Source: Albimonas sp041685625
GTDB taxonomy: Bacteria > Pseudomonadota > Alphaproteobacteria > Rhodobacterales > Rhodobacteraceae
DNA: 64,000 bases
Assembly: GCA_041685625.1 (NCBI GenBank)
Contig: JAWLFJ010000002.1
Span: forward strand, 30,077-94,076
Direction of reading: 5' to 3'
The notes beneath the pieces were generated by a model, which ran no database searches, had not been told where the DNA came from, and saw nothing but the letters and a program-made list of their open reading frames with translations. The position numbers and the translations under genes were made by a program. Positions 55,380 through 63,770 of this stretch are shown here, piece by piece. The first letter of the stretch is position 1; every line of letters begins with the position of its first letter.

Positions 55380-55841
55380 TCAGTCCAGAAACGCCAGCAG
55401 GCGGCCGAGCGCGAGCGCCGGCAGCCAGCAGGCCAGCGAAAGCGCCCCGGCGACGCGCAGTCGCCGGGGCGTCGCGCCTCGGAGCCCGGGGCCGAGATGC
55501 AGGGCGAGGGCGGCGCCGGCCCCGACGAGGACGAAGGCGAGCTTGAGTCCGAACATCGGCTCCGCGAGGTAGCGTGCGGGCGCGGCGAGGAGAAGCGCCG
55601 TTCCGGCGCCGACGGCGAGGGCGAGTCCGCAGGCCGCCGTCGCGATCAGCGGGCGCGCGAGGGCGGAGAGCGGGACGCCGCGCCAGAGGCCGAGCAGGCG
55701 CAGATCCAGCGGCACGATCGCGCCCACGAGCAGCGCGAGGCCGAGGACGTGCAGGCCGCTCGCCGTCGCGTAGCCCCAGCGAGAGACGCGGATCGTCTCG
55801 GCGAGGGGCAGGTCGGCGAGCGCCGCGGCGAGGGGCTCCAT
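55380..55841 (-). CDS. Four-helix integral membrane protein (DUF2214/DUF6644-like)
   Basis: A 153-residue protein with about four hydrophobic helices (SGLHVLGLALLVGAIVPLDL, LIATAACGLALAVGAGTALLL, GLKLAFVLVGAGAALALHL, VAGALSLACWLPALALG). Histidines within the first and third helices, H31 and H116, could bind haem, as proposed for similar small membrane proteins, but this is not established. It directly follows the DUF6152 gene (TGAATG junction), so both are one operon. Confidence 0.72.
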   Translation of the reverse strand: MEPLAAALADLPLAETIRVSRWGYATASGLHVLGLALLVGAIVPLDLRLLGLWRGVPLSALARPLIATAACGLALAVGAGTALLLAAPARYLAEPMFGLKLAFVLVGAGAALALHLGPGLRGATPRRLRVAGALSLACWLPALALGRLLAFLD

Positions 55842-56204
55842 TCAGTTTCGGTCGGGATAGAGCTCGTAGAGGCGACCGTCGATGCGGATCCGCTCGGCCT
55901 TGAGGCGGCGCTCGTCGGGGTCGGCCGAGGGCTCCCCGATGAAGGTCGCCTCGACGCCCGGCGCGAGATCGCCCTCCTTCAGCCCGGCGCGTTCGTTGCG
56001 CCACGGCTGGCCGACCTCGACGGTCCAGGTCTCGTCTCCGACCTCGACCTCGAGGACGCCGTGCGGGTTGCCGAGGCGGGCTTCGCGGACGATGCCCGTC
56101 AGTTCGACGTTTCCGCCGGTGGTCCAGCGCCAGCCGTGATGGGCGAGGGCCGGAGCCGCGGGCAGGGCGGCGAGCAGGGCGAGCAGGCGGCGGCGGTGCA
56201 GCAT
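55842..56204 (-). CDS. DUF6152 family exported protein
   Basis: A 120-residue protein with a signal peptide (RRLLALLAALPAAPALA) followed by the AHHGW start of DUF6152 proteins, then ELTGIVREARLGNPHGVLEVEV and GDLAPGVEATFIGEPS, an OB-like beta pattern. The function is unknown; members often occur beside small membrane proteins as here, with the next gene starting immediately at the stop. Periplasmic copper or haem handling has been suggested for related contexts, without proof. Confidence 0.75.
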   Translation of the reverse strand: MLHRRRLLALLAALPAAPALAHHGWRWTTGGNVELTGIVREARLGNPHGVLEVEVGDETWTVEVGQPWRNERAGLKEGDLAPGVEATFIGEPSADPDERRLKAERIRIDGRLYELYPDRN

Positions 56205-56296
56205 GGCGGGATCCCTCGGCAGGCGTTCGGCGTTTCAGCATCGGCGCGGGCGGCGGCTCCGTCCAGCGCCGCGCGCTCACGACGGCGCGACGGCGC

Positions 56297-57043
56297 TCAG
56301 AGCGTGAGGCCGCCGTCGACGATCAGCGTCTGCCCGACGACGTAGGCCGCGAGCGGGGAGGCGAGGAACAGCGCGGCGCCGGCCATGTCCTCCGGCTCGC
56401 CGAAGCGGTGCAGGGGGATGGCGGCGAGCGTCGCCTCGCGGCGCCGCGGATGCTCGGTCGTGACCTTGGTGAGCTTGGTGTCGACGAAGCCTGGCGCGAC
56501 GCCGTTGACCCGGATCTCCGGCGCCCAGGCCTGTCCCAAGGTCTTGACGAGGCTGACGGCCCCCGCCTTGGAGGCGGCGTAGGCGGGGTTGCCCTTCGCG
56601 GCGTTGTAGCCGGCGACGGAGGAGACGACGACGACGCTTCCCCCGGCATCGGCGAGGGCGGGGCGGAAGCGGCGGCAGCAGTCCATCACGCTGTCGAGGT
56701 TGACGGCCATGACGCGGTCCCAGCCCGGGCGCTCGAACTCCTCGCGGTGGTAGGCGACGATGCCTTGGGAGAGGACGAGGACGTCGAGGGCGCCGCCGAA
56801 GGGCTCGGGCGCGGCCTCGACGGCACCGGGGAGGGAGACGTCGACCTGCGCGTAGGAAAGTCCCGTCAGATCGGAGCCTTCGGCCGCGTCGTAGTCCGCC
56901 GCCGAGGGCCGCGTGCCCCAGACGCAGACCTCGGCGCCGCGCGCGCGGAAGGCCTGCGCCACGCCGTTGCCGATGCCGGAGGAGCCGCCGACCACGAGCA
57001 CGCGGCGGCCGGAGAAGTCGAGCGGATCGGCGGGCAGGGGCAT
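56297..57043 (-). CDS. Short-chain dehydrogenase/reductase (SDR)
   Basis: A 248-residue classical SDR. The cofactor motif is VGGSSGIG (18-25), followed by the second-site WGTRPS, which suggests NADP(H). The catalytic tetrad includes S141/S142 (VVSSVAGY), Y155 and K159 (YAASK). The C-terminal APGFVDTKLTK and IVDGGLTL are typical. The start is ATG 57043 with AAGGAG upstream. The substrate is unknown. Its promoter region holds a copy of the 16-bp repeat (57118-57133). Confidence 0.85.
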   Translation of the reverse strand: MPLPADPLDFSGRRVLVVGGSSGIGNGVAQAFRARGAEVCVWGTRPSAADYDAAEGSDLTGLSYAQVDVSLPGAVEAAPEPFGGALDVLVLSQGIVAYHREEFERPGWDRVMAVNLDSVMDCCRRFRPALADAGGSVVVVSSVAGYNAAKGNPAYAASKAGAVSLVKTLGQAWAPEIRVNGVAPGFVDTKLTKVTTEHPRRREATLAAIPLHRFGEPEDMAGAALFLASPLAAYVVGQTLIVDGGLTL

Positions 57044-57117
57044 CGGCGGCGGCTCCTTGCAGGGCGAGTCGGGCCGCGATTGGGCGGTGTGGCGCGGGGC
57101 GATGCAAGGGCGGCGTC

Positions 57118-57133
57118 TGTTCGGGTATCGTTC
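57118..57133. repeat. 16-bp sequence shared with 12978-12993
   Basis: TGTTCGGGTATCGTTC is identical to the copy in the glnB-glnA gap. Here it lies about 75 bases upstream of the SDR start and about 210 bases before the hemP operon. Function unknown. Confidence 0.5.
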
Positions 57134-57220
57134 CGGGCAGGGAGCGCGGGTTCCGCGGCCCCGTCCGGCCGGTTTCGGGCGACGATGGAGGCGGTTCGCA
57201 CGACGAGGCCCCCTGCCGAT

Positions 57221-57248
57221 ATTCCGATGCAAACCGTCGGAATTGACA
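57221..57248 (+). promoter_or_regulatory. Inverted repeat overlapping a consensus -35 of the hemP operon
   Basis: ATTCCGA (57221-57227) and TCGGAAT (57237-57243) form a 7-bp dyad with a nine-base spacer. Its right arm shares its last base with TTGACA (57243-57248), a perfect -35 hexamer; CAGAAA lies 17 bases further as a weak -10. Binding of a repressor here would block transcription. It does not match the ICE or iron-Rhizobium box sequences I know, so the regulator is unknown. Confidence 0.4.
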
Positions 57249-57339
57249 AACCCCAGCGGCTCGGTCAGAAAAACCGGACGAGACGGCTCAGCCATCGACG
57301 AGGCTCGACCAGCCAGGCCGCGGCCAGGGAGACGGCGGT

Positions 57340-57516
57340 ATGACGGGCGACCGGATGGACCGGAGCCGGGGCGCAGGTGCGCCGCGGCGGGAGACCGAGG
57401 CGACCCTGCGGAGGGGTTCGGCCTCGGAGTTGGCGGCGGCGCTGACGGCGGGCGAATGCTCCGCCGGAGAGGGCGAGGCCGAGGCGCTGATCGACCGGAT
57501 CGGGGGGCTGCGATGA
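57340..57516 (+). CDS. Small hypothetical protein upstream of hemP
   Basis: A 58-residue hydrophilic protein from ATG 57340 (AGGGAGA upstream): an Arg-rich start followed by SASELAAALTAGEC and AEALIDRIGGLR, probably one or two helices. Its stop overlaps the hemP start (ATGA), so the genes are translationally coupled. No family is recognised. The overlap and ribosome site support a real gene, perhaps an iron-regulated partner. Confidence 0.55.
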   Translation: MTGDRMDRSRGAGAPRRETEATLRRGSASELAAALTAGECSAGEGEAEALIDRIGGLR

Positions 57517-57695
57517 CCGCGCGGTTCGAGCCGCCGGCGGCGCCAGGCGCCCGCCTTGCACCCGCCGAGGCGACGCCCCCCGAGCATGACGCGCGGTCGC
57601 TGACCCGGGGCGGCCTCGAAGCGCGCATCGTGCTCGACGGGGTGGCCTATGTCCTGCGCATCACGCGCCAGGGCAAGCTGATCCTGACGAAATGA
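57513..57695 (+). CDS. hemP: Hemin uptake protein HemP
   Basis: The 60-residue product ends with the HemP/HmuP signature: RSLTRGGLEARIVLDG and YVLRITRQGKLILTK. HemP proteins are small cytoplasmic factors needed for haem-receptor gene expression or haem uptake. It overlaps both neighbours by four bases (ATGA). No TonB receptor or hmuTUV is within the window, so it is detached from the uptake genes. Confidence 0.85.
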   Translation: MTARFEPPAAPGARLAPAEATPPEHDARSLTRGGLEARIVLDGVAYVLRITRQGKLILTK

Positions 57696-58135
57696 GCGGG
57701 CCGGCGTTTCCGCGGGGGGCGACCCCGGTCGCGCGGATGGAGGACCTTTCCGAGCTCGAGGCCTCGGCGGTCCTGATGCTGCGGGTCTGCTGCGACGCCG
57801 CGGCGGGCCGCCCCGCCCCGGCGCGGTTCGCGGGAGCCGAGGCGGCGGCCTTCGAGGCGGTCACGGCACTGGTCTCGGCCGCCGTGGCGGGGGCTCGGCG
57901 GCCGCTGGCGCGTCATGCGGCGGAGTGCCCGTGCGTCGGCGCCGACGAGAGCGCGATGGCGCGGATGGTGGCCGCGGCGGCGGAGGGCGAGCGCGAGGAG
58001 GCGATGCTCCTCGCCACGCTGATCGGCCGGCCGGAGCATGGCCCGGAACTGGCGAGGCTGGCCGAACGCGCGGGGCTGGAGCTTCGTCGGCTGGCGCTGC
58101 GGCTTCGGCGCGCGGACGGCGCCACGATCCACTGA
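57692..58135 (+). CDS. Hypothetical protein coupled to hemP
   Basis: A 147-residue helical protein, ATG 57692 overlapping the hemP stop. It has a conserved-looking Cys-rich centre (HAAECPCVGADESAM, with C75 and C77 near the middle) and an earlier C36-C37 pair, then a helical end (MLLATLIGRPEHGPELARLA). Metal or haem binding is conceivable given the neighbours. No family name is known to me; similar proteins next to hemP are remembered from Rhodobacterales. Confidence 0.6.
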   Translation: MSGPAFPRGATPVARMEDLSELEASAVLMLRVCCDAAAGRPAPARFAGAEAAAFEAVTALVSAAVAGARRPLARHAAECPCVGADESAMARMVAAAAEGEREEAMLLATLIGRPEHGPELARLAERAGLELRRLALRLRRADGATIH

Positions 58136-58143
58136 CGCGGCGG

Positions 58144-58175
58144 CCCGAGGATCGCGGCGCGTCGCGATCCTCGGG
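58144..58175 (+). terminator. Hairpin terminator of the hemP operon
   Basis: A perfect 13-bp stem (CCCGAGGATCGCG at 58144 with CGCGATCCTCGGG at 58163) closes a six-base loop nine bases after the stop of the last gene. No T-run. Confidence 0.65.
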
Positions 58176-58272
58176 GGAGGATCCGGCTCGCGCCACGGTC
58201 CCGGCCGAACGGCCGGCGCGCGAAGGCCGAGGCCCGTCGATCGCGGCGGCTCGCGATGCCGGGACGAAGGCG

Positions 58273-59253
58273 TCAGGAGGCGATCTCGACGAGCGCGGCG
58301 CCGGCGCCGATGACGAGCATCAGAGCGAAGCGGAGCGGGCCGACCGGTTCCCGCAGCAGCAGCGCGCCGATCAGGGCGGCGAAGATCACCGAGGTCTCGC
58401 GGAGCGCCACCGCCTCGCCGACCTTGTCGAGGCGGGTCGCCAGCATCACCGCGCCGAAGCTGACGAAGGCGATGCCGGCGCCGGCGACGGCGCGCGCCAG
58501 ATGCGGGCGGAGCGGGCCGGTCGCGGCCGGCAGCGCGGCGGGCGGCGCGGCGGAGGGGCCGGGCTGCACGACGCCCTCGATGCGAGGGCCGTCCGAGGCG
58601 CCGACCGCCTTGCGGCGCATCCGCCACCAGAGCAGCGGCATCGCCCAGCCGTCGATCACGAAGAACCACGCGAGGAAGGTGAAGGGGTCCGCCGCGAGGC
58701 GGATGCCCCAGGCGTCCCATGTCGTGTAGGCGGCGATCGAGACGCCGGTGGCGAGCGCGAGCAGGAGCGCCGGGCGCAGAGTCTCGGGCTGCAGCGAGCG
58801 GCCGCGGAGATTCGCGGCGCCGAGGCCCATGATGCCGAGCGAGAGCAGCGCGACGCCGGCCCATTGGCCGGGCGTGAAGGTCTCGCCGAAGGCGGCCCAG
58901 GCGAGGAGCACGGTGCAGACCGGCGCGGTGCCGCGGGCGACGGGATAGACCACGGTGTAGGCGCCGCGGACATAGGCGGCCGTCTGCAGCGCCTTGTAGC
59001 CGGTGTGCAGCACCCAGACCCCGGCCAGCACCGCCCAGAGCGTCGGATCGGGCGCCGGGACCGCGAGCAGCGCCACGGGCAGGGCCAGCGTCAGGATCGA
59101 GAGATCGATCGCCGCGCGGATCGCCCAGGGGTCGCCGGACGCCTTCTGCAGCGCGCCGAAGCCGGCATGCGCGACCGCGGAGACGAGGGCGAGGACGACG
59201 GCGAGGGTGGCGGCGGCGGGCGTGCCCTCGACGGCGAGGATCCAGTCGCCCAC
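58273..59253 (-). CDS. EamA-type (DMT) permease
   Basis: A 326-residue transporter with about ten membrane helices in two EamA repeats (first: AATLAVVLALVSAVAHAGFGAL, AVLAGVWVLHTGYKAL, GQWAGVALLSLGIMGLGA; second: ALLLALATGVSIAAYT, AVAGAGIAFVSFGAVML, ALRETSVIFAALIGALLL). A polar loop (RPSAA..., about 222-250) links the halves. It probably exports a metabolite or amine. It starts at GTG 59253, two bases after the ftsY stop, so it is co-transcribed with ftsY. Confidence 0.82.
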   Translation of the reverse strand: MGDWILAVEGTPAAATLAVVLALVSAVAHAGFGALQKASGDPWAIRAAIDLSILTLALPVALLAVPAPDPTLWAVLAGVWVLHTGYKALQTAAYVRGAYTVVYPVARGTAPVCTVLLAWAAFGETFTPGQWAGVALLSLGIMGLGAANLRGRSLQPETLRPALLLALATGVSIAAYTTWDAWGIRLAADPFTFLAWFFVIDGWAMPLLWWRMRRKAVGASDGPRIEGVVQPGPSAAPPAALPAATGPLRPHLARAVAGAGIAFVSFGAVMLATRLDKVGEAVALRETSVIFAALIGALLLREPVGPLRFALMLVIGAGAALVEIAS

Positions 59254-59255
59254 GC

Positions 59256-60530
59256 TCAGGCGTCGGCGCCGACGAGGGCGCGGGCGAAATCCTCCGGGTC
59301 GAAGGGCGCGAGGTCGTCGATGCTCTCGCCGACGCCGATGGCGTGGATCGGCAGGCCGAAGCGGTGGGCGAGGGCGACGAGGACGCCGCCCTTGGCGGTG
59401 CCGTCGAGCTTGGTCATCACGAGGCCGGTGACGTTCGCGGCCTTGCGGAAGAGGTCGACCTGCGAAAGCGCGTTCTGGCCCACCGTGGCGTCGAGCACGA
59501 GGAGCGTGTCGTGCGGCGCGTCGGGGTCGAGCTTGCGGAGCACCCGGACGATCTTCTCGAGTTCGGCCATCAGGTCCGCGCGGTTCTGGAGGCGCCCGGC
59601 GGTGTCGATCATCAGGAGGTCGGCGCCCTCCGCCTGCGCCTTGGCGAGGGCGTCGTAGGCGAGCGAGGCGGGGTCCGTGCCTTCGGGCGCGGTGAGGACC
59701 GGCACGCCGGCGCGCTCGCCCCAGACCTGGAGCTGTTCGACGGCGGCGGCGCGGAAGGTGTCGCCGGCGGCAATGACGACCGACTTGCCGGCGGCGCGGA
59801 GCTGGCTGGCGAGCTTGCCGATGGTGGTGGTCTTGCCCGAACCGTTGACGCCGCAGACGAGGACGACCTGCGGCTTCAGGGGCTTGAGGGGGAGCGGGCG
59901 GGCCACCGGCTCCAGCACCCGGGCGACCTCCTCGGCCAGCAGGCGTTTCAGTTCGGCCGCCGAGAGGCGGCGCCCGAAACGCCCTTCGGCGAGGTTGGCG
60001 GCGACGCGGGAGGCCGCGGCGACGCCGAGATCGGCCTGGATCAGGAGGTCCTCGAGCTCCTCCAGCATGGCGTCGTCGAGGGTGCGGCGCGGGGCCGCAG
60101 CCTCCGGCGCGGGGGGCGGCGTCCCGTCCGGCGCGGCCTCTCCGCCGCGGACGAGGCGCGAGAGGAAGCCGCGGCGGCGGGCTTCGGCCGGGCCGGCCGC
60201 GTCCGGTTCGGCCTCGACCGGCGCGGGCGGCGTCGGCGGCGCGGCGGGGGGCGCGGGCCGCTCCGGTTCGGAGTCGGCCTCGGGCGCAGGCTCTGCGGGC
60301 TCGGGGCGCGGCGTGTCGGCCCGGCGCTCGGGTTCCGCCGGTCGGTCGGCGCCGCGCGGCGGTTCGGCCCGGGGCTCGGCGGTCTCGGGCGGCGTCGGAG
60401 GCGGGCCGGGAGGGGCGGGCGCTTGGGCCTCCGGGGTCTCGCCGCCCTCGGCCACGAGGTCGTCGAGCCCCCGCTCGATCTTCGCGGAGGACTTGGTGAG
60501 CCGGTCGCGCAGCTTGGAGAATAAGGACAT
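59256..60530 (-). CDS. ftsY: Signal recognition particle receptor FtsY
   Basis: FtsY docks the ribosome-SRP complex at the membrane for insertion of membrane proteins. The 424-residue protein has an extended Pro/Glu/Ala-rich A domain (about 25-118), then the N domain (RRGFLSRLVRG, LEELEDLLIQADLGV) and the G domain with P-loop GVNGSGKT (227-234), DTAGR, TKLDGTAKGG and the closing GVGESIDDLAPFDPEDFA. Complete. It sits in the dapF-mtaB-ftsY neighbourhood that is usual in Rhodobacterales, here with an HdeD gene inserted. Confidence 0.97.
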   Translation of the reverse strand: MSLFSKLRDRLTKSSAKIERGLDDLVAEGGETPEAQAPAPPGPPPTPPETAEPRAEPPRGADRPAEPERRADTPRPEPAEPAPEADSEPERPAPPAAPPTPPAPVEAEPDAAGPAEARRRGFLSRLVRGGEAAPDGTPPPAPEAAAPRRTLDDAMLEELEDLLIQADLGVAAASRVAANLAEGRFGRRLSAAELKRLLAEEVARVLEPVARPLPLKPLKPQVVLVCGVNGSGKTTTIGKLASQLRAAGKSVVIAAGDTFRAAAVEQLQVWGERAGVPVLTAPEGTDPASLAYDALAKAQAEGADLLMIDTAGRLQNRADLMAELEKIVRVLRKLDPDAPHDTLLVLDATVGQNALSQVDLFRKAANVTGLVMTKLDGTAKGGVLVALAHRFGLPIHAIGVGESIDDLAPFDPEDFARALVGADA

Positions 60531-60587
60531 TGCGGAACCCTCGCGGTCTCGGACCGAGGGGGTAGCGCGTCGGGCCGGGAAGGGAAA

Positions 60588-60611
60588 GGCCCGTGGCGGC
60601 GGCCACGGGCC
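60588..60611 (-). terminator. Terminator of the HdeD-like gene
   Basis: GGCCCGTGGC (60588-60597) pairs with GCCACGGGCC (60602-60611) over four bases. On the minus strand TTTCCCTTCCC follows, a weak pyrimidine tail, 23 bases after the gene's stop. Confidence 0.65.
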
Positions 60612-60633
60612 CGGGGTCGTGGAGGCCGCAGGG

Positions 60634-61260
60634 TCAGGCCGGCGTCGGACCCCGCCGACCGCCGCCGCCGGCCTCCTTGCGCGCGCGCCGGGCGTCGAGG
60701 CCGAGGAACAGCAGCGCCCAGCCCTCGGCGATGAAGCTCACGCCGGCGAGGGTGCCGAGCAGCCAGAACGCCGCCCCGGGAAAGGCGAACCAGATCGCGA
60801 CGCCGAGCACCGCCATCAGCGCGCCGGCCGTCGTCATCCAGCCCCAGCCCGGCTCGGGGCGCATCTTGACGCCTTCCCAGACGCGCCAGACGCCGGCGAC
60901 CAGCATCATCGCGGCGACCACGACGGAGAACGCGAAGAGCGCCGCGAAGGGCTCCAGCACCACCAACGCGCCGCCGATCAGGTAGACGAGGCCGATGCCG
61001 ACATGCGCGAGCCGGCCCATCCAGTCCCCGTCGTTCCAGGCGTGGATCAGCGCCGCGACGCCGGCGATCAGGAACAAGGCGCCGATCATGGCGTTGACGG
61101 CGATCGAGGAGACGAAGGGCAGCAGGATCGCGAGCGTCCCGACGACGATCGAGAGGACGCCGAGGCCGACGAGCCAGCCCCAGTTGCGGGTCATGCGTTC
61201 GGTCAACACTTCGGGTCGGGCCTCGAGGTCGGGGCGCCGGGTCGGATCGGCATCGGTCAT
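60634..61260 (-). CDS. HdeD-family membrane protein (DUF308)
   Basis: A 208-residue protein with six hydrophobic helices (GWLVGLGVLSIVVGTLAILL, IGALFLIAGVAALIHAW, GIGLVYLIGGALVVL, VVVAAMMLVAGVWRVWEG, GALMAVLGVAIWFAF, LLGTLAGVSFIAEGWALL), the DUF308 repeat of HdeD proteins, linked to acid stress in enterobacteria. The start is ATG 61260 (MTDADPTRR), after GGGAGACCCGCC. An earlier frame extension is not supported. Role here unknown. Confidence 0.85.
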   Translation of the reverse strand: MTDADPTRRPDLEARPEVLTERMTRNWGWLVGLGVLSIVVGTLAILLPFVSSIAVNAMIGALFLIAGVAALIHAWNDGDWMGRLAHVGIGLVYLIGGALVVLEPFAALFAFSVVVAAMMLVAGVWRVWEGVKMRPEPGWGWMTTAGALMAVLGVAIWFAFPGAAFWLLGTLAGVSFIAEGWALLFLGLDARRARKEAGGGGRRGPTPA

Positions 61261-61398
61261 GGCGGGTCTCCCGTCGGTCGTGTCCGGGGCGGGCCGGGGC
61301 GCGGCCGGTCGGGGCCGCGCCCCGGCCTGCGCGTTCGTCCGCAGCAACGCCGGCGCCTCGGCGGGGGTTCCCCCCGGCCCCGCCGGACCGCGCCGGCG

Positions 61399-62679
61399 TC
61401 AGGCGAGCAGGCGCGCGCCGTCCACGCCCAGGATCGGTCGGTGCAGGATCTCGCCGGGGCTGCGGGGCTCGGCGAGCGTGACCTCGGCGAAATGGTCGGT
61501 GCGGGCGCGGCCCGGCTCCTCGACCAGCATGCGCTCGGTGCGGCCGACGCGGGAGGCGAGCCAGGCGTCGCGGCGGGCCTCGCCCAGGGCGCGCAGACGC
61601 GCGGCCCGGGCCTTGATCGCGGCCTTCGGAACCTGGGGCATGCGGGCGGCGGGCGTGCCCTTGCGCGGCGAGTAGGGGAAGACGTGCAGCCAGGTGAGGC
61701 CGCAGGCCTCGACATGGGCGAGGGTGCCCTCGAACATCGCCTCGGTCTCGGTCGGGAAGCCGGCGATGAGGTCGGCGCCGAAGACGAGGTCAGGGCGGCG
61801 GCGGCGCGCCTCCTCGCAGAAGCGCACCGCGTCGGCGGTGAGATGGCGGCGCTTCATGCGCTTGAGCGTGAGGTCGTCGCCGGCCTGGAGCGAGAGGTGG
61901 AGATGGGGGGCGAGACGCGCCTCCGAGAGCGCGTCCGTCAGCGCCGCGTCCGCCTCGATCGAATCGATGGAGGAGAGGCGGAGGCGCGCCAGCTCCGGGA
62001 CCAGCCGCAGGATGCGCTGCACGAGGTCGCCGAGCGGCGGGCGGCCGGGCAGGTCCGCGCCCCAGGAGGTCAGGTCGACGCCGGTGAGGACGACTTCGTT
62101 CCAGCCGCCGGCGGCGAGGCGGCGGATCTGCTCCACCACCACGCCGGCGGGCACGGAGCGGGAGTTTCCGCGGCCGTAGGGGATGATGCAGAAGGTGCAG
62201 CGATGGTCGCAGCCGTTCTGGATCTGGACGTGCGCGCGGGCGCGGCTGCCGAAGCCGTCGATCAGGTGGCCCGCGGTCTCGGTCGCGGCCATGACGTCGT
62301 CGACGCGGACGGGCTCGGTCTCGGGGATCAGGCCCTCGGCCTCGGCGCCGATGCGGGCCCAGGCGGCGGCGTCCATCTTCTCGAGGTTGCCGAGGACGAG
62401 GTCGACCTCCGGCATGGCGGCGAAGGTCTCGGGCTCGGTCTGCGCGGCGCAGCCGGTGACGATCAGGCGCTTCTCCGGGTGCTCGCGCCGAAGGCGGCGG
62501 ATGCGCTGGCGGGCCTGGCGCACGGCTTCGGCGGTGACGGCGCAGGTGTTGACGACCACCGCCTCCTCGACGCCGTGCGCGGCGGCGAGTTCGCCCATCG
62601 CCGCGGTCTCGTAGGCGTTGAGGCGGCAGCCGAAGGTCTCGAACACCGGCGGGCGCGGCGGCTCGGCGGGCGCGTTCAT
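61399..62679 (-). CDS. mtaB: tRNA methylthiotransferase MtaB
   Basis: MtaB adds a methylthio group to t6A37 of tRNAs by radical SAM chemistry. The 426-residue protein has the N-terminal UPF0004 domain with three cysteines (C18, C46, C77; FGCRLN, VNTCAV, VTGCAAQ) for the auxiliary cluster, the radical SAM domain with C157, C161 and C164 (GCDHRCTFCIIPYGRG) and a C-terminal TRAM-like tail. The motif TFGCRLN rather than TxGCQMN separates MtaB from MiaB and RimO. Its ATG overlaps the dapF stop (ATGA). Confidence 0.93.
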   Translation of the reverse strand: MNAPAEPPRPPVFETFGCRLNAYETAAMGELAAAHGVEEAVVVNTCAVTAEAVRQARQRIRRLRREHPEKRLIVTGCAAQTEPETFAAMPEVDLVLGNLEKMDAAAWARIGAEAEGLIPETEPVRVDDVMAATETAGHLIDGFGSRARAHVQIQNGCDHRCTFCIIPYGRGNSRSVPAGVVVEQIRRLAAGGWNEVVLTGVDLTSWGADLPGRPPLGDLVQRILRLVPELARLRLSSIDSIEADAALTDALSEARLAPHLHLSLQAGDDLTLKRMKRRHLTADAVRFCEEARRRRPDLVFGADLIAGFPTETEAMFEGTLAHVEACGLTWLHVFPYSPRKGTPAARMPQVPKAAIKARAARLRALGEARRDAWLASRVGRTERMLVEEPGRARTDHFAEVTLAEPRSPGEILHRPILGVDGARLLA

Positions 62680-63533
62680 GCCGGCCCCTCCGCGAGCAGC
62701 GCGGCGGGCTCGAGCGTCGCCTCGAACACGTGGGCCACGGGGCCGCTGAGCGTCACGCCGGCGGCGTCGTCGGGCCATGCGGCCTCGAGCTCGCCGCCGT
62801 CCATGACGAGGGTGGCGCGGCGGTCGAGGCGCCCGAGGCGCACGAGGGCGACGAGCGTCGCGCAGGCGCCGGAGCCGCAGGCGGGGGTGGCGCCCGTCCC
62901 GCGTTCCCAGACGCGCAGGCGCACCCGCCCGCGCGAGAGGATCTCTGCGAACTCGACGTTGGCGCGCTCGGGGAACAGGGGATCGCGCTCCAGCCGGGGG
63001 CCGAGGGTCTCGACCGGCGCGGTCTCGGCGTCCGGCACGATCAGGACGCAATGGGGGTTGCCCATGGAGACGGCGGCGGCGGGAAAGGGCGCGTCGAGGG
63101 GCAGGGCGAGCGTGTCCGCCTCGCGCGCCAGCGGGATGTCGCGCCAGTCGAGCAGGGGGGCGCCCATGTCGACCTCGACCCGGCCGTCGGGGCGGCGGCG
63201 GGCCTGCAGGGCGCCGCGGCGGGTGGCGAGGGTCAGCGCGGCGGCCCCGGTCTCACGCATCAGCAGGTCGGCGACGCAGCGGGTGGCGTTGCCGCAGGCG
63301 CCGGCCTCCGAGCCGTCGGGGTTGAGGAAGACGAGGCGGGCGTCGGCGGCGGAAGCGGCGCGGATCTCCACCACCTGGTCGCAGCCGACGCCGGTGCGCC
63401 GGTCCGCGAGCGCGCGCGCGAGGGCGGGCGCGAGAGGCGGACGCCCGTCGCGCGCGTCGATCACCACGAAATCGTTGCCGGCTCCGTGCATCTTGCGGAT
63501 GCGAAGCGGTCCGGCCGGGGGCGCTGCGTTCAT
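62676..63533 (-). CDS. dapF: Diaminopimelate epimerase
   Basis: DapF converts LL- to meso-diaminopimelate for lysine and peptidoglycan. The 285-residue protein has the two active-site cysteines, C80 (GACGNATRC) and C219 (TPACGSGACA), one in each half of the pseudo-symmetric fold, and GAGNDFVVID near the N-terminus. It overlaps mtaB by four bases. Start ATG 63533; tRNA-Lys lies 86 bases upstream on the other strand. Confidence 0.97.
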   Translation of the reverse strand: MNAAPPAGPLRIRKMHGAGNDFVVIDARDGRPPLAPALARALADRRTGVGCDQVVEIRAASAADARLVFLNPDGSEAGACGNATRCVADLLMRETGAAALTLATRRGALQARRRPDGRVEVDMGAPLLDWRDIPLAREADTLALPLDAPFPAAAVSMGNPHCVLIVPDAETAPVETLGPRLERDPLFPERANVEFAEILSRGRVRLRVWERGTGATPACGSGACATLVALVRLGRLDRRATLVMDGGELEAAWPDDAAGVTLSGPVAHVFEATLEPAALLAEGPA

Positions 63534-63619
63534 GGGGACGCATATACGGAGGGCGGCGCGGTTTCGCCAGAGCCGCGTCTTGACCGCCGCGAAGGGGGCG
63601 GCTAGGGGATCCCCCGGTC

Positions 63620-63695
63620 GGGCCCGTAGCTCAGTTGGTAGAGCAGCTGACTTTTAATCAGTAGGTCACAGGTTCGAACCCTGTCGGGCTCACCA
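63620..63695 (+). tRNA. tRNA-Lys (anticodon TTT)
   Basis: GGGCCCG (63620) pairs with CGGGCTC (63685-63691, one G-T), followed by discriminator A and encoded CCA. The anticodon stem GCTGA/TCAGT encloses CTTTTAA, giving TTT. Its 3' end adjoins an integrase gene, making it a likely attachment site. Confidence 0.96.
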
Positions 63696-63770
63696 CCCAC
63701 CGTTTGATCTCATTCATCTCCTCTTCCTCCGTGTGTCCGCTGTTCGGGTTCCTGTGTCCGAAGCGTGTCC
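63696..63770. other. Junction between tRNA-Lys and integrase, with GTGTCC repeats
   Basis: These 75 bases carry TGTGTCCG at 63732 and at 63753 and a third partial copy (CGTGTCC, 63764-63770). Such short direct repeats between an attachment tRNA and an integrase resemble arm-type binding sites. The att core itself would lie in the tRNA 3' half; the matching copy is expected outside the window. Confidence 0.4.

Noticed and set aside
59677..63657. 1326-codon open frame on the plus strand across ftsY, HdeD, mtaB and dapF
   Set aside because: Antisense to four well-supported genes, with low-complexity Arg/Ser/Ala translation; a composition artefact.
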